Source: Clostridiaceae bacterium OM02-2AC (GTDB lineage Bacteria > Bacillota_I > Bacilli_A > Erysipelotrichales > Erysipelotrichaceae). From it: a stretch of 64,000 bases of DNA. Below, piece by piece: positions 43,676 through 52,517 of the stretch. The first letter of the stretch is position 1. Every line of letters begins with the position of its first letter. Below the pieces are notes generated by a model. That model ran no database searches. It saw nothing but the letters and a program-made list of their open reading frames with translations, and was not told the DNA's origin. The position numbers were made by a program, and so were the translations under genes. The stretch spans positions 1 to 64,000 of the forward strand of contig QULU01000025.1 of the NCBI GenBank assembly GCA_003481775.1, given 5' to 3'.

Positions 43676-43707
43676 AAAAAAAAGGATCATGCACGAGGTC
43701 ATGATCC
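43676..43707 (-). terminator. terminator of the cold-shock gene
   Basis: On the minus strand GGATCATG pairs with CATGATCC across an 8-base loop, then eight T. Confidence 0.85.
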
Positions 43708-43721
43708 AAGAACGGTTTTGC

Positions 43722-43922
43722 TTACGCTACAGTTACGTTAGCAGCCTGCTGTCCACGATCGCTTTCAACAACGTCGAAGTTTACAGCCTGTCCTTCTTCC
43801 AGTGTACGGAATCCGTCGCTCTGGATGCTTGAGTAATGAACGAAGATGTCCTTACCTTCATCAGAAGTGATGAATCCATAACCTTTTTCTGCATTAAACC
43901 ATTTTACTTTACCTGTACTCAT
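43722..43922 (-). CDS. csp: cold-shock protein (CspA/CspB type)
   Basis: 66 residues from ATG 43922 (AGGAGGTACT upstream). It has the nucleic-acid-binding motifs KGYGFI (RNP1) and DIFVHYS (RNP2) after the start [13 protein letters not shown]. It binds single-stranded RNA or DNA as a chaperone. It is monocistronic with a strong terminator. The 300-base AT-rich upstream region probably holds the long leader typical of csp genes. The final QQAANVTVA is normal for the family. Confidence 0.96.
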   Translation of the reverse strand: MSTGKVKWFNAEKGYGFITSDEGKDIFVHYSSIQSDGFRTLEEGQAVNFDVVESDRGQQAANVTVA

Positions 43923-44223
43923 TTTAGTACCTCCTATACGTGTGTCAATAAGAAGCCCTCCAATGTATAAAAAAATCACAAAACTGGATATTCGTACATT
44001 GAAACACATAAATACAATTCCAGACTTGTGAAATCATAATTATTGCTTTTTATTACTCTTAAACAATATCACTTTCAAAACCGAAAGTCAATCATTATTT
44101 CGTTAATTGGAAGGATTTGTTTTTCTCTTTTTCATGATTCGTGTTTTTTTGTGTAAGCTGTTTCAGATTTTAATCTTTTGGGGTATAATATAGGCATACA
44201 AGAAAAGAAACGGAGGAATGTTT
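43923..44223. other. divergent promoter region, csp leader and LRR gene promoter
   Basis: About 300 AT-rich bases between the divergent csp and LRR genes. A TATAAT at 44185-44190 with TTCAGA about 16 bases upstream can serve the LRR gene. The csp side probably makes a structured 5' leader; I see no clear cold-box. Confidence 0.45.
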
Positions 44224-45669
44224 ATGATCATACAGGATGAAATGCTGCGAGCTGCAATCGCCAGAACCCTGCAGATCGAGGAAGCGGATATCACAGAAAA
44301 AAAGCTGGAAGAGCTGACGACACTCTCTGCCAGAAGCAGTGGAATCATCTCTCTGGAAGGACTGCAATATGCGGCTAATCTGAATTATCTGGACCTTTGC
44401 GGAAATGCCATTGAGGATCTGACACCGATCCGTGATTTGCGAGAGATTGAAGTTTTGAATCTGTCCAAGAATATGCTGCGTGACATTCAGGCGCTAAGAG
44501 AATTCCGGCAGCTGCTGCGGCTGGACATTTCGCGCAATAACCTGTATACGATGGATATCAGTGCACTGGCAGGAATGATCAATCTGGAGGAATTGAATCT
44601 GGAACGAAGCAAGGTCGACAATCTGGTGTATCTGGAAAATGTTAAGAAGCTGAAGAAGCTGTATGTCGGAATTGAAAACGGTCCGTTCCCACTCAGCATT
44701 CTCGGTATGCTGGATGAGCTGAAGGAGCTTCATATGAACAAGATGTGGCTGTATGACATTGCCGATCTGACCTATTTGAAGCACATCGAGGTTTTGGATT
44801 TATCGACCAATCTGTTCTGTGATTTATCTCCGTTGCAGTATATGAAGGATTCCTTGCGCACGCTGAATATTTCAAATTGTGAATATCTGCGTGATTTAAG
44901 TATATTGGAGGAATTTCCGAATTTGGAGGTTCTTGATATATCCTTTGATCACATTAAGGATTTCTCATTCTTAAAGAAGCTGAAGAATTTAAAGGATCTG
45001 CGCGCAACACAAAGCGGTCTTTTGGACCTGCGCAATCTAAAGGGCCTGATAAAAATGGAAAAGCTGGACATCAGCGAAAACCGTGTGGAGCATACGGAAA
45101 TCTTAAAAGAAATGAAGCTGCTTCGCTATTTCAAGGCCAGCTGCTGTTTCCTGAAGGATATTGAATTCTTGAAGAATGCAAAGGATTTGGTGGAGCTGAA
45201 TGTCTTCAACAATCATATTAAGCATATCGAGGTTTTAAAGGGCTGTGAGCATATGACGACCCTGGATGTCGGAAACAACGATATTCGCAATATCGATTCT
45301 CTTGAGGATATGATCAATCTGGAATGTCTGGGGCTTTCCCACAACAATATTTCTGATCTGACGCCGTTAAAGGATTTGACGAATCTGAGTACGATTGATT
45401 TATACAACAATGTCATCACTGATCTTTCTCCGCTGAAGAAGCTGATCAATTTAAGCTCCCTGCGGCTCGATCACAATGGCGTAATGGATTTGTCTCCGTT
45501 GGAGGAATGCATTTATCTGAGCTCCTTAACCCTAAAGGCGAATTATGTCACGGATGTGACACCGCTGAGTAAGCTGAAGAATCTGTATGAGCTTCGTCTG
45601 GATGAAAATCCGATTGAGGATATCACCGTTCTTGAGGATATGGAATACTATGATAAATTCTCATATTGA
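44224..45669 (+). CDS. leucine-rich-repeat protein without signal peptide
   Basis: 481 residues; ATG 44224 is 7 bases after GGAGG, while ATG 44218 is too close. From about residue 45 to the end it is made of about 19 consecutive repeats of roughly 22 residues of the type LxxLxxLDLSxNxIxDLTPL (for example NLSTIDLYNNVITDLSPLKKLI), the SDS22/internalin-like LRR class. There is no signal peptide, membrane segment or wall anchor, so a cytoplasmic binding protein is suggested, unlike secreted internalins. The middle repeats (residues 150-330) are irregular. Partner unknown. Monocistronic. Confidence 0.9.
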   Translation: MIIQDEMLRAAIARTLQIEEADITEKKLEELTTLSARSSGIISLEGLQYAANLNYLDLCGNAIEDLTPIRDLREIEVLNLSKNMLRDIQALREFRQLLRLDISRNNLYTMDISALAGMINLEELNLERSKVDNLVYLENVKKLKKLYVGIENGPFPLSILGMLDELKELHMNKMWLYDIADLTYLKHIEVLDLSTNLFCDLSPLQYMKDSLRTLNISNCEYLRDLSILEEFPNLEVLDISFDHIKDFSFLKKLKNLKDLRATQSGLLDLRNLKGLIKMEKLDISENRVEHTEILKEMKLLRYFKASCCFLKDIEFLKNAKDLVELNVFNNHIKHIEVLKGCEHMTTLDVGNNDIRNIDSLEDMINLECLGLSHNNISDLTPLKDLTNLSTIDLYNNVITDLSPLKKLINLSSLRLDHNGVMDLSPLEECIYLSSLTLKANYVTDVTPLSKLKNLYELRLDENPIEDITVLEDMEYYDKFSY

Positions 45670-46078
45670 GGCAGTCTGATAAAACGTAAATTTCTTTGCT
45701 TTTGATTATGAAGGAAAGCCTGTGCGTATGCTGTGTACCACAGGCTTTTCTTTTCTTTGCTCATTCGATATAGTAGAGCTGTTGCGGCTTGTGAAAAGAG
45801 TTGCGGGAAAACGCTTTGGGGCCTTTCCTTAGCACAGCAAGCCAATAGAGTATACAGTATTGCGCAAAAGTCTTGTGTAGGAAGGATAGGCTGAAAGAGC
45901 TTCGCACAATCTAAAAAGGGTATCTCTATAAGGCTTTTAATAAGAAAACAAGCGAATTCGTTGATGAGGTAACGAAATACTTTCCTGATGCGCTGTTGCA
46001 GCTTTCCACCGTATCCCCCTTGACCTTGCCCTGAGGGAAGGCTGTAAGATAGAGACAGAAGCAGATGGAGGGAATCGG
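45670..46078. other. intergenic stretch after the LRR gene
   Basis: About 410 bases with the LRR terminator at 45713-45756. A 40-codon open stretch at about 45925-46035 (reads ...KTSEFVDEVTKYFPDALLQL...) looks protein-like but has no start or ribosome site; it may be a gene remnant. Confidence 0.4.
45713..45756 (+). terminator. terminator of the LRR gene
   Basis: AAAGCCTGTG pairs perfectly with CACAGGCTTT across a 14-base loop, then T-rich sequence. Confidence 0.8.
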
Positions 46079-47047
46079 ATGAAGCAGATGAAAATAACAG
46101 AAATGGAAGCATTGATCAACCGTGAATACAAGAATATTTGCGGTATAAACGTATTGAAAAACAAAGAGCGTGTGTATGAGGCATACTTTCAGGGATGTAC
46201 CTTTGAAAGCAGAATGCATGTGTATTCTGTGACCAAAAGCATCGTATCCATATTGCTGGGTATTGCAATAGATGCAGGATATATCGACGATGTAACAAAG
46301 CGGGTTCTGGATTTTTTTCCAGATGTAGCACAGGAAAAGGACAGTGCCAGAAAAGAGGTAACATTGGAGGATATCATCACTATGACCGCGGCATACAAAT
46401 ACAGAATTCCTCCGTATATAAAATATTTTACAAGTGATGACTGGCTGCAATTTTCACTCGATCAGCTAAAGGGAAGGAATAAGCAATTTCGATACACACC
46501 GCTGATTGGATTGGATATTCTAACCGGCATACTGCAAAAGGCGACCGGACAATCTGTGCTTGCGTTTGCACAGGAGAAGCTGTTTGCCCCGTTGCATATC
46601 TCTGTGGAAAGGGATCTGATTTTTAAAAGCAAGGAGGAACAGATGGCATTTAATCAGGCAGATTCCATTAGTGGCTGGGCAGCAGATGCGAAGGGACTGC
46701 AATCAGCAGGCTGGGGACTGGCATTGTCGGCAAAGGAGATGGCGGACATCGGTCAGCTGTATTTGAATGGCGGTGTATGGGAAGGTAAGCAGTTAGTATC
46801 AAAACACTGGATTGAACAAAGTACAAAGGAACACAGCCGCTGGAAAAAGCACAATCTGCCATATGGCTATTTGTGGTGGATCGATGAGCAGAAAGATGTG
46901 TTTGCGGCAATGGGGGATGGGGGAAACATCATATATGTAAATACCAAAGAGCAGCTTGTTGTTTCTCTCATGTGCCGATTCAATCCAAGAGCAAAAGACA
47001 GCATGGATTTCATCAAAGAGCACCTTGAGCCGATATTTATATATTAA
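46079..47047 (+). CDS. beta-lactamase-fold serine hydrolase
   Basis: 322 residues; GGAGG lies 6 bases before ATG 46079. The serine-lysine motif is S50-V-T-K53 (HVYSVTKSIVSILLG), as in class C beta-lactamases and D-alanyl-D-alanine peptidases. A tyrosine motif is likely at FRYTPLIGLDILT, and GDGGN near the end takes the place of KTG. No signal peptide is present, so it acts in the cytoplasm, probably as an esterase or peptidase rather than an antibiotic-resistance enzyme. Monocistronic, convergent with pepF. Confidence 0.85.
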   Translation: MKQMKITEMEALINREYKNICGINVLKNKERVYEAYFQGCTFESRMHVYSVTKSIVSILLGIAIDAGYIDDVTKRVLDFFPDVAQEKDSARKEVTLEDIITMTAAYKYRIPPYIKYFTSDDWLQFSLDQLKGRNKQFRYTPLIGLDILTGILQKATGQSVLAFAQEKLFAPLHISVERDLIFKSKEEQMAFNQADSISGWAADAKGLQSAGWGLALSAKEMADIGQLYLNGGVWEGKQLVSKHWIEQSTKEHSRWKKHNLPYGYLWWIDEQKDVFAAMGDGGNIIYVNTKEQLVVSLMCRFNPRAKDSMDFIKEHLEPIFIY

Positions 47048-47092
47048 ATTGAAGCAGAGGCAAAGAGAAACATAACGACGATACAGCAAAAG

Positions 47093-47148
47093 AAAAGAAT
47101 GCAACATCCTGCAGGACGCTTACCATCCATGGATTGTGCATTCTTTTT
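47093..47148. terminator. bidirectional terminator between the serine hydrolase gene and pepF
   Basis: AAAAGAATGCA and TGCATTCTTTT are perfect 11-bp arms with A- and T-rich flanks. Confidence 0.75.
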
Positions 47149-47233
47149 CAGCTTTATAGAGGAATCATTTTCAGCGAATCGGTATAGCAGTGAAAAGCGT
47201 CAAGGGTTTCTGCGATGCGATGCTTTGGAAGGA

Positions 47234-49003
47234 TTATCGATTGATCTTCATCAGATCACTAAATTCATCCAGTGTTTTTTCAAAGAAGGTGAAGGCATCA
47301 TCGTATACGCTGTCTACTCTTGGATCAACACCGGCATGCATCAGCTCATCCAGCGGTGACTCACTGCCGCCCTTCGTAAGAAACTCCAGATAATCCTTTG
47401 TCTCTCCGGCAAGAATCTTCTTCGCAAAGCTAATCGCTACAGACATTCCCAGAGTGTATTTATATACATAGAAATTGTAATAAAAGTGCGGTATATAATA
47501 ACAATGATAGCGTTGCAGATCATCCACCTCCACGGCATCTCCATAATACCTCTTGGACAGCTCCATGTACAGGGAGGTCAGCTTTTGTGAAGAAACCGCT
47601 TCTTTGTTTTCCAGCATGGCATACAGCTGTTTTTCAAATTCCGCATACATCGGCTGGCGATAGAGCGTACCAACCAGCTGATTCAGCAGGTTGGAAAGAA
47701 GATATGCTTTTTCATCCTCACGATCGCTGTGATCCAGCAGATAGCGGTTCAACAGGATTTCATTAACCGTGGATGCCACTTCGGCGACAAAAATCGTATA
47801 ATGGGAAAGCATTGGCCGGTTATGGTGACGGGAATACCAGGAATGCATGGAATGTCCCAGCTCATGAGCCAGCGTGCTTAAAGATGGATAATCGTTTGTG
47901 AAATTGGTCAGTACATATGGTCGGGAATCATAGGTTCCCCCGGAATATGCTCCGCCCTGTTTACCGGCACATGGCAGAAAGTCAATCCAGCGCTCCTCTC
48001 TTGCCTGATCCAGCAGTTGCACATAGTCTTCGCCAAGCGGTGCAAGGGCATGCTTGAGAATATCGAAGCTTTCGTCGATGGTATAGCTGATATCCACTGT
48101 ATCCACCAGTGGAATCTGAATGTCGTACACATGCTGTACTGCAAGCGAGCTGATTTGCTTGCGTACAGCAAAATAACGGTGAATGCCATCGATGTACTTT
48201 TCGTTTGCCATGAAAAGCACCTTGTCAAACAGCGATTGGTCAACACCATCCGCAAACAAAGAGGCTTCCAGTGCACTTGAGAAATTGCGTAATCTGGCTT
48301 CAAATATCTGACCTCTGGCATGACCGCTCAACAGATTCATAAACACATTCTGATAGGTCTTATAGGCGGTGAAGAAATGCTCAAAGGCTTCCTTTCGCAC
48401 CATGGGATCACGGCTTTTCAAAAACTGCTGATAGGTTCCTTCATTCAAAAATTCCTCTTTTCCATCCACATGGACAGGCTCGAATTGCAAACGGAAGCTC
48501 TCAAAGGTTTCCTGCGGGTTGCGAATCAGCTCTCCCGCCTGTGCAAGCAGTTCTTCCTGTTCCTCGCTGAGTCGGTGTGGTATGGTACGAAACACCTCTT
48601 CCATCGGATAACGGAAGTCTCTGCATTCCTCGGTTTCCAGCCACTGCTCGATTTGTTCCCTGTTTTGAATCAGCACCAGGGGCAGCGTGGATAAGGCCTG
48701 ACTCACCTGCTGATACAGGGTATAGCTGCGTGCCAGATTTTCCTGATTTTGTGTGTGCTCAGGGTCTACATCACAGCTCATCTTCGCATAGCTGATAAGA
48801 TTATCCAGATAGCGTTCCAGTGTTTCCTGATGCTCCATAAAGCTGATGAAGCTGTCCTTGTCAACCGTAAGGGAGGGAAGGGCGGATTGCAGCAGCCCGA
48901 CCTCCTTTTGTGCCTGTGCATACTGGGCTTCAAAGGCTTCCTGGTTTCCAAAGAGAAAGCGCAGGTCCCAGGTCAGCTGTGCATCTATTTCATTACGTTT
49001 CAT
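47234..49003 (-). CDS. pepF: oligoendopeptidase F (M3B metallopeptidase)
   Basis: 589 residues, full PepF length. The zinc site is H380-E381-L-G-H384 in LAHELGHSMHSWYS, with a downstream glutamate in FVAEVASTVNE. The N-terminal oligoendopeptidase domain (WDLRFLFGNQEAFE) is intact. It cleaves short peptides in the cytoplasm. TGAGGTGATC precedes the start. It is on the minus strand about 80 bases downstream of the glucosaminidase gene; a terminator between them makes it a separate unit. Confidence 0.95.
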   Translation of the reverse strand: MKRNEIDAQLTWDLRFLFGNQEAFEAQYAQAQKEVGLLQSALPSLTVDKDSFISFMEHQETLERYLDNLISYAKMSCDVDPEHTQNQENLARSYTLYQQVSQALSTLPLVLIQNREQIEQWLETEECRDFRYPMEEVFRTIPHRLSEEQEELLAQAGELIRNPQETFESFRLQFEPVHVDGKEEFLNEGTYQQFLKSRDPMVRKEAFEHFFTAYKTYQNVFMNLLSGHARGQIFEARLRNFSSALEASLFADGVDQSLFDKVLFMANEKYIDGIHRYFAVRKQISSLAVQHVYDIQIPLVDTVDISYTIDESFDILKHALAPLGEDYVQLLDQAREERWIDFLPCAGKQGGAYSGGTYDSRPYVLTNFTNDYPSLSTLAHELGHSMHSWYSRHHNRPMLSHYTIFVAEVASTVNEILLNRYLLDHSDREDEKAYLLSNLLNQLVGTLYRQPMYAEFEKQLYAMLENKEAVSSQKLTSLYMELSKRYYGDAVEVDDLQRYHCYYIPHFYYNFYVYKYTLGMSVAISFAKKILAGETKDYLEFLTKGGSESPLDELMHAGVDPRVDSVYDDAFTFFEKTLDEFSDLMKINR

Positions 49004-49036
49004 GTGTGATCACCTCATATAGTATTGTATGTCAAA

Positions 49037-49072
49037 TGAAAAGAAATCACAAGGAAGCACGTGATTTCTTCT
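49037..49072 (-). terminator. terminator of the glucosaminidase gene
   Basis: AAGAAATCAC pairs perfectly with GTGATTTCTT across a 10-base loop; on the minus strand it ends in TTTCATTT. Confidence 0.7.
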
Positions 49073-49082
49073 GTTTTCTTTC

Positions 49083-51902
49083 CTACTGCTTATCCTCTGT
49101 ATCTGCTTTATGCTGCGCTTTTTTCAGCTTCCCCCTTTTCCATGGCTTTTTTAAGCGCAGATTCGGATGCCGTCTGCGGTATACATACACCGTGATTAAC
49201 AGGCATACGAGCAGTGCCAGCAACAGACACGGCAATAGTATATAGCGCAGGATATAATTAGTTCCATTCAGCGCAATCGTATTTACCTCTGTCATATCGT
49301 CTGCTTCCTGTATGCTGCGCTGGTTCGCGGATACCACAACATAGCTGCCCAGCTTTTCCGTTGTAAAGCGAATACGGCTTTTACTTTGCTCGGTAGGAAT
49401 CTGATAGACATCCTGACCATCCACATAATATATACGATACCGTTTGTTTTTACTGTCCTTCGGCTTTTTGATGGAGAACACTGCCTCCTGCTTCAGCTTC
49501 AGGGAGGAGAAATCATCCGTTCCTTCAATAGAGAAGGCTTGCTCGACCTTGGTGCCATTTGCCTTGGCTACTTTCGTTGCGAGTGCTTTCTGCTCCTCAT
49601 CTATGGAATCCTTTACCTTCATGACGATAGTTTTCGGCAGAAGGGTATTGAGGAAGCTGGTTTCCTGTGTCCGTGCCATCGACAGACCGGATACCTGCAA
49701 ATCATGGCTGTTATCCTTGATGATGACACTGTAGCGGGGATTCAGATTTTCCTGCAGAATACGGTCGATGAGGCGTATCTGTTCCGTTGCAAGCGGTGTG
49801 AGAGGAAATGCGGTCACATCCTTGCGGAATTGCTCCAGCTCCTGCAGTGCCTCATCGTTCAAATCGGTTTTTCCATCGTACAGCTTGATGATCGCCGCAG
49901 CTCGCTGCTGCATGTTTTCCTGCTTTTTTGTCAGCTCATCGGATACCCTGATTTCATAATTCAGTGTACAGCCGGCATAGGTCACCTTCAGTGTTTTCGT
50001 TCCTGTCTTTTTGCTGGAGAAGCCCTCCACCATATCGGTGGTCATGGAAACCTCCTTGCTTGTACCATCCGCAAAATCCACGCGGATTTTGCCATCGCTG
50101 ACATCGAGGGATTCGTTTACATCATAGGTGGTAAGCGGCATCTGTGTCAATACGATCTGCTTGACATCCTTGTATGTTGCCTTGTAGGTCAGTGATTCCC
50201 TTGCGGGCTCGGGCTTGATATCCCAGGAATCAAAGAGGGCGTGATCCTTGACCGGTGCCTGTACGACCGGCGTCTTTCCGGTTTCCACCTGCAAAACGAT
50301 TTTCTTATCGTCGGGATAAAAGGTCCCGCCGTTGGCATCAAAGGTGATATCCACATAGGCCTTATCCTGTATGTATTTGCTGTTGCATATGGTGGACAGA
50401 TCCTCCGCTTTCACAAAGCCGTAGCTATCCTTGAAGCTGTAGCCGCCCTCCAGCTGCTTCTGCTGCTTGTCAAGTGAGGGATCGCTTTGCACCCGATACC
50501 AGACGCCATCCTTGTTCTCCAGCTTTTCCAGCAGGATCAAAGCTGCATCATAGCCTTTTTTGATGCTGTAGACAGCCTCACTTTTTCTGTCTGCGTTTTT
50601 GTATATGGAAACACCGGTGTTTTTTACAATGCCCAGTGCATAGCGGTTGTGATCCTTGTCCCCCATGGCATGATCCATTTCATAAAAATACTGTGCTGCT
50701 TTCTCTCCCCAGTAGGGATCAGAGGCATAGGATACATTCATGCCTCCCGCCTTATTTCCAAAGAAGCCGCCGTGAAACTGAAACTGGCTGGGATTCAAAT
50801 ACGCATTGGACAGATAATGCAGAGCATGGGAATAAACGCTGCCTGCGGTGCTGGTATAGCGGGAGGCGTTTTCCTCTACAGCGGAATCATAGGCGGCATG
50901 TCCAAACAGATTGTTGCGGGTATAGGCAAGGTAGCTTCTTCCCAAAGCACTCTCATTCTCCGCCAGAGAGAGCATCATCAGTGCATGTGCTCCGAATTGA
51001 TTCTGATACTGGAAGAAGGCAGCTTCCGCCTGTAAAAGCAGGGACTGTGTGAGCACGTCGTGGATATAGTTGTCCTTATCATAAAAGGCGGTAATCGTAT
51101 GCTGCAGAGCCAACGTATGTTTCAGATAATCGTCCACATCCTTTTGCGAATAGGCGCTGGTGGAACGATGGTTCAGATACTGATAATAATTATAGTAGGG
51201 GGCATTGGCATTGACTGCATGCGCAAAGCTGTTGTTTCGATAATCTTCAATCATCACAGCGTAATTATCATAGAAATAATGGGTATCATAGCTATAGTAG
51301 GTAACCCCCTCGCTGAGCTGCTGCGGGGCGCTTCCCAGCTGCAGGATGTTGTCATAGGCAGCGGTTGCAAGCGAGGATTTCAGCTGATGCTGCAAAACGC
51401 CGTTCTTTACCGTAAACGAGGAAACATTGGGAACCTGCTCAATGGGATAGATAGTGACATCGGCTGCATCTGCCCATCCGGTAACACCGGACAGACGAAA
51501 CTTTACCTTTTGCGTTCCAGGATTGTATTCCAGAAATGCCGCATCGATGCCATAGCAGCCGTTGGTATAGCCTTCCTCCTTGTTTGCATCATTGGTGTAG
51601 GTGATATTCAGCGTGCAGTCCTTGGCTGTCGCAAATTCCACAACGCCCTGCTCCAGACTCAGGAAGCTGCTGCCATAGGTGATTGCGAGATTGTCATAGC
51701 TGCGCTTTTGCAGCGTATAAAGCACCTTCGCTCTGGCATAGGTGTCACTGTCCGCAAGGATGGTATAGGTACCATCCTTTTCCACACTGACGATATGATA
51801 TGTTTCATCGTCCTGCAGCGTCTTTTCACTGGCTGATACCGGCATAAGGGATGCAGTGATCAAAAGACTCAGCACAAGGATGTATAGTTTTTTCTTAATC
51901 AT
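49083..51902 (-). CDS. surface-anchored GH73 N-acetylglucosaminidase with repeat domains
   Basis: 939 residues from ATG 51902 (TGCGGAGG upstream); a longer in-frame start adds 52 non-signal residues. A signal peptide (MIKKKLYILVLSLLITASLMPVSAS) leads to an N-terminal region of about 230 residues, the GH73 domain (about 270-450) with catalytic-type E317 in ENESALGRSYLAYTRNNLFG, an SH3-like segment (about 440-510), an InlB-type repeat (FDANGGTFYPDDKK), a Big_3-like Ig domain (ITQ-like TTYDVNESLDVSDGKIRV), a helical region and a C-terminal membrane helix (about 890-910) with a basic tail. It trims peptidoglycan at the cell surface, in division or wall turnover. Anchoring is by the C-terminal helix, not LPXTG. 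Confidence 0.88.
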   Translation of the reverse strand: MIKKKLYILVLSLLITASLMPVSASEKTLQDDETYHIVSVEKDGTYTILADSDTYARAKVLYTLQKRSYDNLAITYGSSFLSLEQGVVEFATAKDCTLNITYTNDANKEEGYTNGCYGIDAAFLEYNPGTQKVKFRLSGVTGWADAADVTIYPIEQVPNVSSFTVKNGVLQHQLKSSLATAAYDNILQLGSAPQQLSEGVTYYSYDTHYFYDNYAVMIEDYRNNSFAHAVNANAPYYNYYQYLNHRSTSAYSQKDVDDYLKHTLALQHTITAFYDKDNYIHDVLTQSLLLQAEAAFFQYQNQFGAHALMMLSLAENESALGRSYLAYTRNNLFGHAAYDSAVEENASRYTSTAGSVYSHALHYLSNAYLNPSQFQFHGGFFGNKAGGMNVSYASDPYWGEKAAQYFYEMDHAMGDKDHNRYALGIVKNTGVSIYKNADRKSEAVYSIKKGYDAALILLEKLENKDGVWYRVQSDPSLDKQQKQLEGGYSFKDSYGFVKAEDLSTICNSKYIQDKAYVDITFDANGGTFYPDDKKIVLQVETGKTPVVQAPVKDHALFDSWDIKPEPARESLTYKATYKDVKQIVLTQMPLTTYDVNESLDVSDGKIRVDFADGTSKEVSMTTDMVEGFSSKKTGTKTLKVTYAGCTLNYEIRVSDELTKKQENMQQRAAAIIKLYDGKTDLNDEALQELEQFRKDVTAFPLTPLATEQIRLIDRILQENLNPRYSVIIKDNSHDLQVSGLSMARTQETSFLNTLLPKTIVMKVKDSIDEEQKALATKVAKANGTKVEQAFSIEGTDDFSSLKLKQEAVFSIKKPKDSKNKRYRIYYVDGQDVYQIPTEQSKSRIRFTTEKLGSYVVVSANQRSIQEADDMTEVNTIALNGTNYILRYILLPCLLLALLVCLLITVYVYRRRHPNLRLKKPWKRGKLKKAQHKADTEDKQ

Positions 51903-52170
51903 GTCGATAACCTCCGCACATGTCTTCATTATATCGTACAATCGTGTGCAGGACATGTGAAAGTGTAGAAATATATTGAAATTGTAAGAATTCATTGTAT
52001 GTTTCCTTTGGCAGGCTATTGCAGATTGGATATGCCTGTTGCGTGGGATTATGAGCATAGCAGCATTTTGAAGGCCAAATCACAAAAGCCCTTCCTACGC
52101 TTTCAGGCAGCTATGTACAGGACGGCTGCTTTTCTGAAAAGCCCTTCAGTTATACAAAAAGTCAAAAGAG
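51903..52170. other. intergenic stretch before csoR
   Basis: About 270 bases between the divergent glucosaminidase gene and the csoR promoter. No gene or clear promoter for the minus-strand gene is seen; it is moderately AT-rich. Confidence 0.4.
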
Positions 52171-52199
52171 TTGACAGGCGGAAGGACAGCTACTATAAT
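52171..52199 (+). promoter_or_regulatory. consensus promoter of csoR-copA
   Basis: TTGACA (52171-52176), 17-base spacer, TATAAT (52194-52199): a perfect sigma-A promoter. Confidence 0.9.
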
Positions 52200-52215
52200 G
52201 GGAGCATACCAGGGC

Positions 52216-52228
52216 ACCCCCTGGGGGA
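52216..52228 (+). promoter_or_regulatory. CsoR-type operator overlapping the csoR ribosome site
   Basis: ACCCCC-T-GGGGGA, a G/C-tract palindrome of the CsoR/RcnR operator type, 17 bases after the -10. Its right arm runs into the GGGGGAGG ribosome site, so it could act at both DNA and translation level. Confidence 0.65.
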
Positions 52229-52237
52229 GGTAGAACG

Positions 52238-52501
52238 ATGAGCGATGAACGTAAAAAAGCCCTTCAGAACCTGAAGACAGCACGCGGACAGATCGATGGT
52301 ATCATTCGCATGATTGAAGAGGGGCGTTACTGTATCGATATATCAAATCAGATTTCAGCATCTACAGCGCTGCTGAAAAAAGCAAATAAGCATATTCTGA
52401 GCGGTCATCTGCACAGCTGTGTGCTGACTGCCATTGAGGAACAGGATGCCGAGGAAAAGGTCCGTGAGATTGAAGACGTAATCGCGGCACTGCTGAAATA
52501 G
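52238..52501 (+). CDS. csoR: CsoR family copper-sensing repressor
   Basis: 87 residues, all-helical. The copper ligands C32, H57 and C61 have the exact spacing of CsoR C36/H61/C65 (RYC...HLHSC). It represses from a GC-rich palindrome and is released by Cu(I). It is first in the csoR-copA operon, 16 bases before the ATPase, behind a perfect promoter. The standard copper-inducible arrangement without copZ; the ATPase carries three copper-binding domains instead. Confidence 0.95.
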   Translation: MSDERKKALQNLKTARGQIDGIIRMIEEGRYCIDISNQISASTALLKKANKHILSGHLHSCVLTAIEEQDAEEKVREIEDVIAALLK

Positions 52502-52517
52502 AAAGAAGGAAAACGTA

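Noticed and set aside
46079..47047. Antibiotic-resistance class C beta-lactamase
   Set aside because: SxxK is present, but no signal peptide is seen and the KTG box is replaced by GDGGN; an esterase/peptidase-like enzyme is more likely.
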